Shown: one piece after another, positions 60,854-64,000 of the stretch
How positions within the stretch are numbered: position 1 is the stretch's first letter
How the letters are laid out: every line of letters starts with the position of its first letter
NCBI GenBank assembly: GCA_903813345.2
Contig: CAIIXF020000008.1
Span: 27,698,822-27,762,821 of the forward strand
DNA from: Owenia fusiformis
Taxonomy: Eukaryota > Annelida > Polychaeta > Sabellida > Oweniidae
Direction of reading: 5' to 3'
Length of the DNA stretch: 64,000 nucleotides
Translations under genes and position numbers: made by a program
The notes under the pieces: model-generated
Databases searched by the model: none
The model's input: only the letters and a program-made list of their open reading frames with translations
Told to the model about the DNA's origin: nothing

Positions 60854-61635
60854 GGGTACCGGGTAGTAAATCCTCCATGCTGGGTTCAAACTTGGTACCC
60901 GGTGTGAAAGAAATTATGGTCCCTTAGGGATTATGGTCCCCTTTCTAAACGGCCCTTACTGGCCCTGATTGTGTATAAGATAATAAGTGAAAGAGTTGTA
61001 TTTAGGTCACCATATAAATCAATGGAGAGTAGGACCATAATTTAATAGGACCTCCTACCCTTTTACACCGGTACCCGGTGTAAAAAATACCAATATATAA
61101 CATAATTGGATCATTAGAAAGCATATGAGATTTGTTTTGAATTTACAAAAAATGTATGTAACTTCCTTTAAAATTGAGCTAGAAGCTTCAAATAAAAAGC
61201 ATTTTAAGGCTCTTTTCTTCCTCTATCATCATGGTCATATTTTCATTGTTTTTTGGGGGGGGGTGCGATCGCATTATTGAACACCCTCCTGGCTACGCCT
61301 ATGGCTTTGTAAGACGATTTAAAAAACACATGACAAATCAATTTTCCTCTATTTTCAATATTTCTTATGATTTTAATCTGTAAATAGCTATCGTTACTTT
61401 TGCAGAGAGTTGACGTGTATTAATTTACATGATGCAACATGTAAGATTTCGATTATTAATCATAATTTAAGTTATCCCAATTTTCGACGAAACGTCCACT
61501 GAAGTGTAAATTGTTACGTCTTACAATGTCATAGGCGTAGCCAGGAGGGGTATTTTTCTTTTTTTGGTACCCAGTTTTTTCGACCGGGTACCAAGTTATA
61601 ACCCAGCATGGAGGATTTACTACCCGGTACCGGGT
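60854..61635. repeat. Inverted repeat around the short GGTGTAAAAG element
   Basis: GGTACCGGGTAGTAAATCCT plus CCATGCTGGGTT at 60856 is complemented at 61600-61632. The 169-bp GGTGTAAAAG element (60901-61069) sits at the inner end of the left arm. An outer pair, 60513-60568 and 61755-61803 (CCTCATACCCACCTAC/GTAGGTGGGTATGAGG), encloses it. Confidence 0.8.
60901..61069. mobile_element. Short GGTGTAAAAG-type element
   Basis: It begins GGTGTGAAAGAAATTATGGT and ends CTCCTACCCTTTTACACC. The right half is collinear with the outer part of 22291-23004 (GGCCCTTACTGGCCCTGATT; GTCACCATATAAATCAATGG). It lacks that element's foldback core. Confidence 0.85.
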
Positions 61636-61874
61636 ACTTGGTTTTTTTCTACAACCCCTTCATCATTATTTTATGTCTTGTCATAAAATAAAGCCAGAAT
61701 TGTAGAAATGTTAATAATTTGAGCTATTTTGAGATATAATATTCTTTAAAATTGAACCCTTCAATGACTGTATCATGTTCCACGTAGGTGGGTATGAGGT
61801 AGGAGGTTTTTTATACAAAGCCTTTTTTCAGATCTGATTCTTCTTCTTTCTTCTTCTTCTTATTATTACTTGTC

Positions 61875-62191
61875 ATTCTCCAAAGTTGGGCATACATGGT
61901 TCGGGTCAGTTTTCAGTCTGTGCGCCAAACACTGAAACAGATTCGATTGAAAGGACTAAAGGCTAATGTGCAGTGTACAGTATTGTCTAGGATGAAGAAA
62001 TTTCATTTCTTCATGCTAGGTATTGTATGGAAAATGCATTCATATATCTAGTATAGATCTAGTATAGGGGTTTCAGTAAAATTTCACAACCTGCTAAATA
62101 AATGAAAACAACAGGCAAAATTATTATTATTGTTATATGTCATTCTCCAAAGTTGGGTAAACATGGTTCGGGTCGGCTGTCAGTCTTTAGA
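61875..62191. repeat. 50-bp direct repeat pair
   Basis: CATTCTCCAAAGTTGGGCAT... at 61876 and CATTCTCCAAAGTTGGGTAA... at 62142 share about 50 bp including ACATGGTTCGGGTC, both preceded by TTATTATT-type low-complexity DNA. Confidence 0.75.
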
Positions 62192-62587
62192 TAACAATAG
62201 ATGCAAAATGAGAAGAGGAAAATACATGTTAAACTAAAAACTAGGAATCCAAAGACTATATGGTGTACTTTTACAAGGTTGTGATTAAAAAGTCAAATTA
62301 ACCATTTTAAATCATGATGAAAAATCCATATAAAAAAAACGCAACATCATCATAGTCTGTAAAGTCATATTTTTAAGTGATATAAGTCTCAGTTGTTATA
62401 CAGCCTGTACCTGTAAGACCAATGTCATTCTGGTTAGTCACTTTAGATCGTGCTGAAAAACACATGTAACATCTTATCTTATCAATTGTGATCTTGAGTA
62501 TTGCAAGGGTCACTTTAACGAAAATATTTGATGTTTTCTTTTCATTCTGAATTCTTTACATGTAGGATGTAAAAGAAAAAGCCCAGG

Positions 62588-63693
62588 ATGACATCAGAAG
62601 ATACTGTCAACTGGGAACCAGTCCATGTACTGGCTCAACGTATGGACATAAAAGAAAGAATCTCAAAGAACATTGCAACCTTACTTGATGCAGAAAATAC
62701 TATACCATTCATAGCCCGATACAGAAAGGAACAAACTGAAGACATGTCGGCTGATAAACTGAGGGAGTTTAAGAATCTCTATGATGACCTTAAGTAAGGA
62801 TTAATGTGACAATTTATTGATAATGCAACCTTAAAGATGGACTTGAAATCAAATTTTCTTGTTATTATAATGTTTGAATTATAGAACATTACTTTGCTTT
62901 TGCGACAGACCTGCTAAAGAGGCAAATTTAAAACTAAAAATGTACAGTTATAGTAAAACCTGTGTACATTGAGCATTTTTTGATAATAAAAAGGCATTTG
63001 CAGAAATCTGCATGAAATCAAATATCTGATTCAATGTTCAGATGAGAAATTTCTAATTTTCAGACATGTCATAACTAAGATAGATAGTGTGTCAAATGCT
63101 ATTGAGAAGATTGGCAAAATGAATAGTTCACTTAAAAGTGCATTGAAGTGTTGCCAGAGTTACAGTGAAGTGGAACACCTGGTATGGTTCTTAACTATTT
63201 AAGTAGAGTGAAACCTGTAAAAGTGGAACACCTCTAGAAGTGGAACACTTCTGTTAGTGGAACTCTTCAGAGTCCAAAGACCAACTGACTTAATGTTAAA
63301 TTAACCCAATGTCTCCCAAGTGGAACTTTTTAGAGGTTCCAAAGGTGTTCCACTTTACGACAGGTTTTACTGTACTGATGTAATTGTATTTTGATATTTT
63401 AAATTTCTTGTTGCACGAAGACAATCCTTTAGATCCATTAATTAATCTGTTGTATTCATGAATCTATCTTTTGTGGACACACAAACCTATGTAGTAAAAC
63501 ACATCTAAAATACCAGGCATAGATTTGAAGAACCCTTTGACTCTTTCTTTTCAGTATGCCCCTTTTAAAACTGGGAGTAAGCGAAGTCTTGCACAGCGAG
63601 CCAAGGACCTTGGACTAGAGCCCCTGGCCATGTGTATGTTGAAGCACCCACTTGATGCACGTATCAATGATTTTGTAAAACCATCAAAAGATG
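62588..63693 (+). CDS. SRBD1: S1 RNA-binding domain protein 1 (SRBD1/Tex family), 5' part
   Basis: Three exons, 62588-62793, 63064-63181 and 63555-63693, join in frame and continue beyond the window (last donor GATG|GTAAGA). The first matches the Tex N-terminal domain: a helical opening with NTIPFIARYRKEQTEDMSAD, the signature block of bacterial Tex and eukaryotic SRBD1. The YqgF-like nuclease fold, helix-hairpin-helix and S1 RNA-binding domains would lie downstream. In this family they act in nucleic-acid binding and transcription-related roles. The ATG at 62588 is the first in frame; a TAA lies six codons upstream, just after an AG. Vertebrate SRBD1 has a longer N-terminus, so earlier exons splicing in at the CAG before 62587 cannot be excluded. 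Confidence 0.82.
63206..63372. mobile_element. TA-flanked MITE in SRBD1 intron 2
   Basis: The left end GAGTGAAACCTGTAAAAGTG and complement of the right end CAGTAAAACCTGTCGTAAAG are inverted relatives, both followed by GTGGAACACCT; TA on each side. It is 167 bp and begins 24 bp after the exon 2 donor. Confidence 0.75.
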
Positions 63694-64000
63694 GTAAGAT
63701 TTTATTAATCTGGGTGTCATGTCATGCACTTTTTTTATTGGTTACTAAATACTTTGGTTTTAGGGTCATATTATTGTACATAAATATGTTAAAGAGTCAG
63801 TTTATAGTTCCAGTTGTCTAAGTTTGGTTCAAAGGTCATAAACTGATGCATTTTCATAAAAATGTAATTTTTGGTAACTCAACTAGCAGGTATCGGCTTT
63901 TCAAAGGGCATAGAACATCTGTTCTGCAAGAATTTCTAATATTGGCTGTAATGTAATCTTTGAATACTCAAATATCAGTGAACACTTTTTTCACTGATGC

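Larger units (their letters stand above)
53879..62587. other. Transposon-dense intergenic region between kinesin and SRBD1
   Basis: 8.7 kb without a supported gene. It contains the mariner-like remnant, a large inverted repeat (56577-60512), a TTAA element inside one arm, a GGTGTAAAAG element, further overlapping inverted repeats to 61803 and a 50-bp direct repeat near 61876/62142. Unique DNA remains at 53880-54310 and 55380-56500. One exon-like open stretch at 56188-56391 is listed separately. Confidence 0.6.

Overview
This is animal nuclear DNA. Genes are split by GT-AG introns, the sequence is AT-rich, and intergenic and intronic DNA is packed with short inverted-repeat transposons and tandem repeats. 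The gene families (polypeptide GalNAc-transferase, SLC6 transporter, kinesin-3 with FHA domain, SRBD1/Tex) are animal families. A marine invertebrate bilaterian (lophotrochozoan or hemichordate-like) fits, but the species cannot be fixed from the sequence. I chained exons by hand using splice sites and reading phase. Five complete or nearly complete gene models resulted, and every exon junction in them keeps frame.

Layout. 1-820 is a partial copy, apparently base-for-base, of 10676-11495 (start of the GalNAc-transferase gene). 1265-4387 (+) is an alcohol-dehydrogenase-like gene (copy 1) with only exons 5-10. 6818-11243 (-) is a three-exon polypeptide GalNAc-transferase of 675 residues. 12547-19746 (+) is a full ten-exon copy 2 of the dehydrogenase, 375 residues, transcribed divergently from the transferase. 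The left 20 kb is therefore a transferase/dehydrogenase pair present twice, with the outer copy incomplete. 24423-32781 (+) is a 14-exon, 644-residue divergent SLC6-family protein ending in ten Tyr-Pro-Gln-Gln pentapeptides. 35533-53878 (-) is a 23-exon, 1034-residue kinesin-3 resembling KIF28/KLP-6. One of its introns hosts a separate two-exon gene on the opposite strand (47293-48239, +; 178-residue disordered protein with a PPSY motif). 53879-62587 is a transposon-rich gap with a roughly 4 kb inverted repeat. 62588-63693 (+) is the 5' part of SRBD1, running off the window.

The genes look functionally unrelated and no operon-like logic is visible. Possible biological novelty lies in: the SLC6 protein that has lost the usual sodium-site residues and gained a repetitive tail; the gene nested in the kinesin intron; the decayed tandem copies of dehydrogenase exon 5; and the dense record of TTAA- and TA-targeted elements inserted into satellites, into each other and into inverted repeats.
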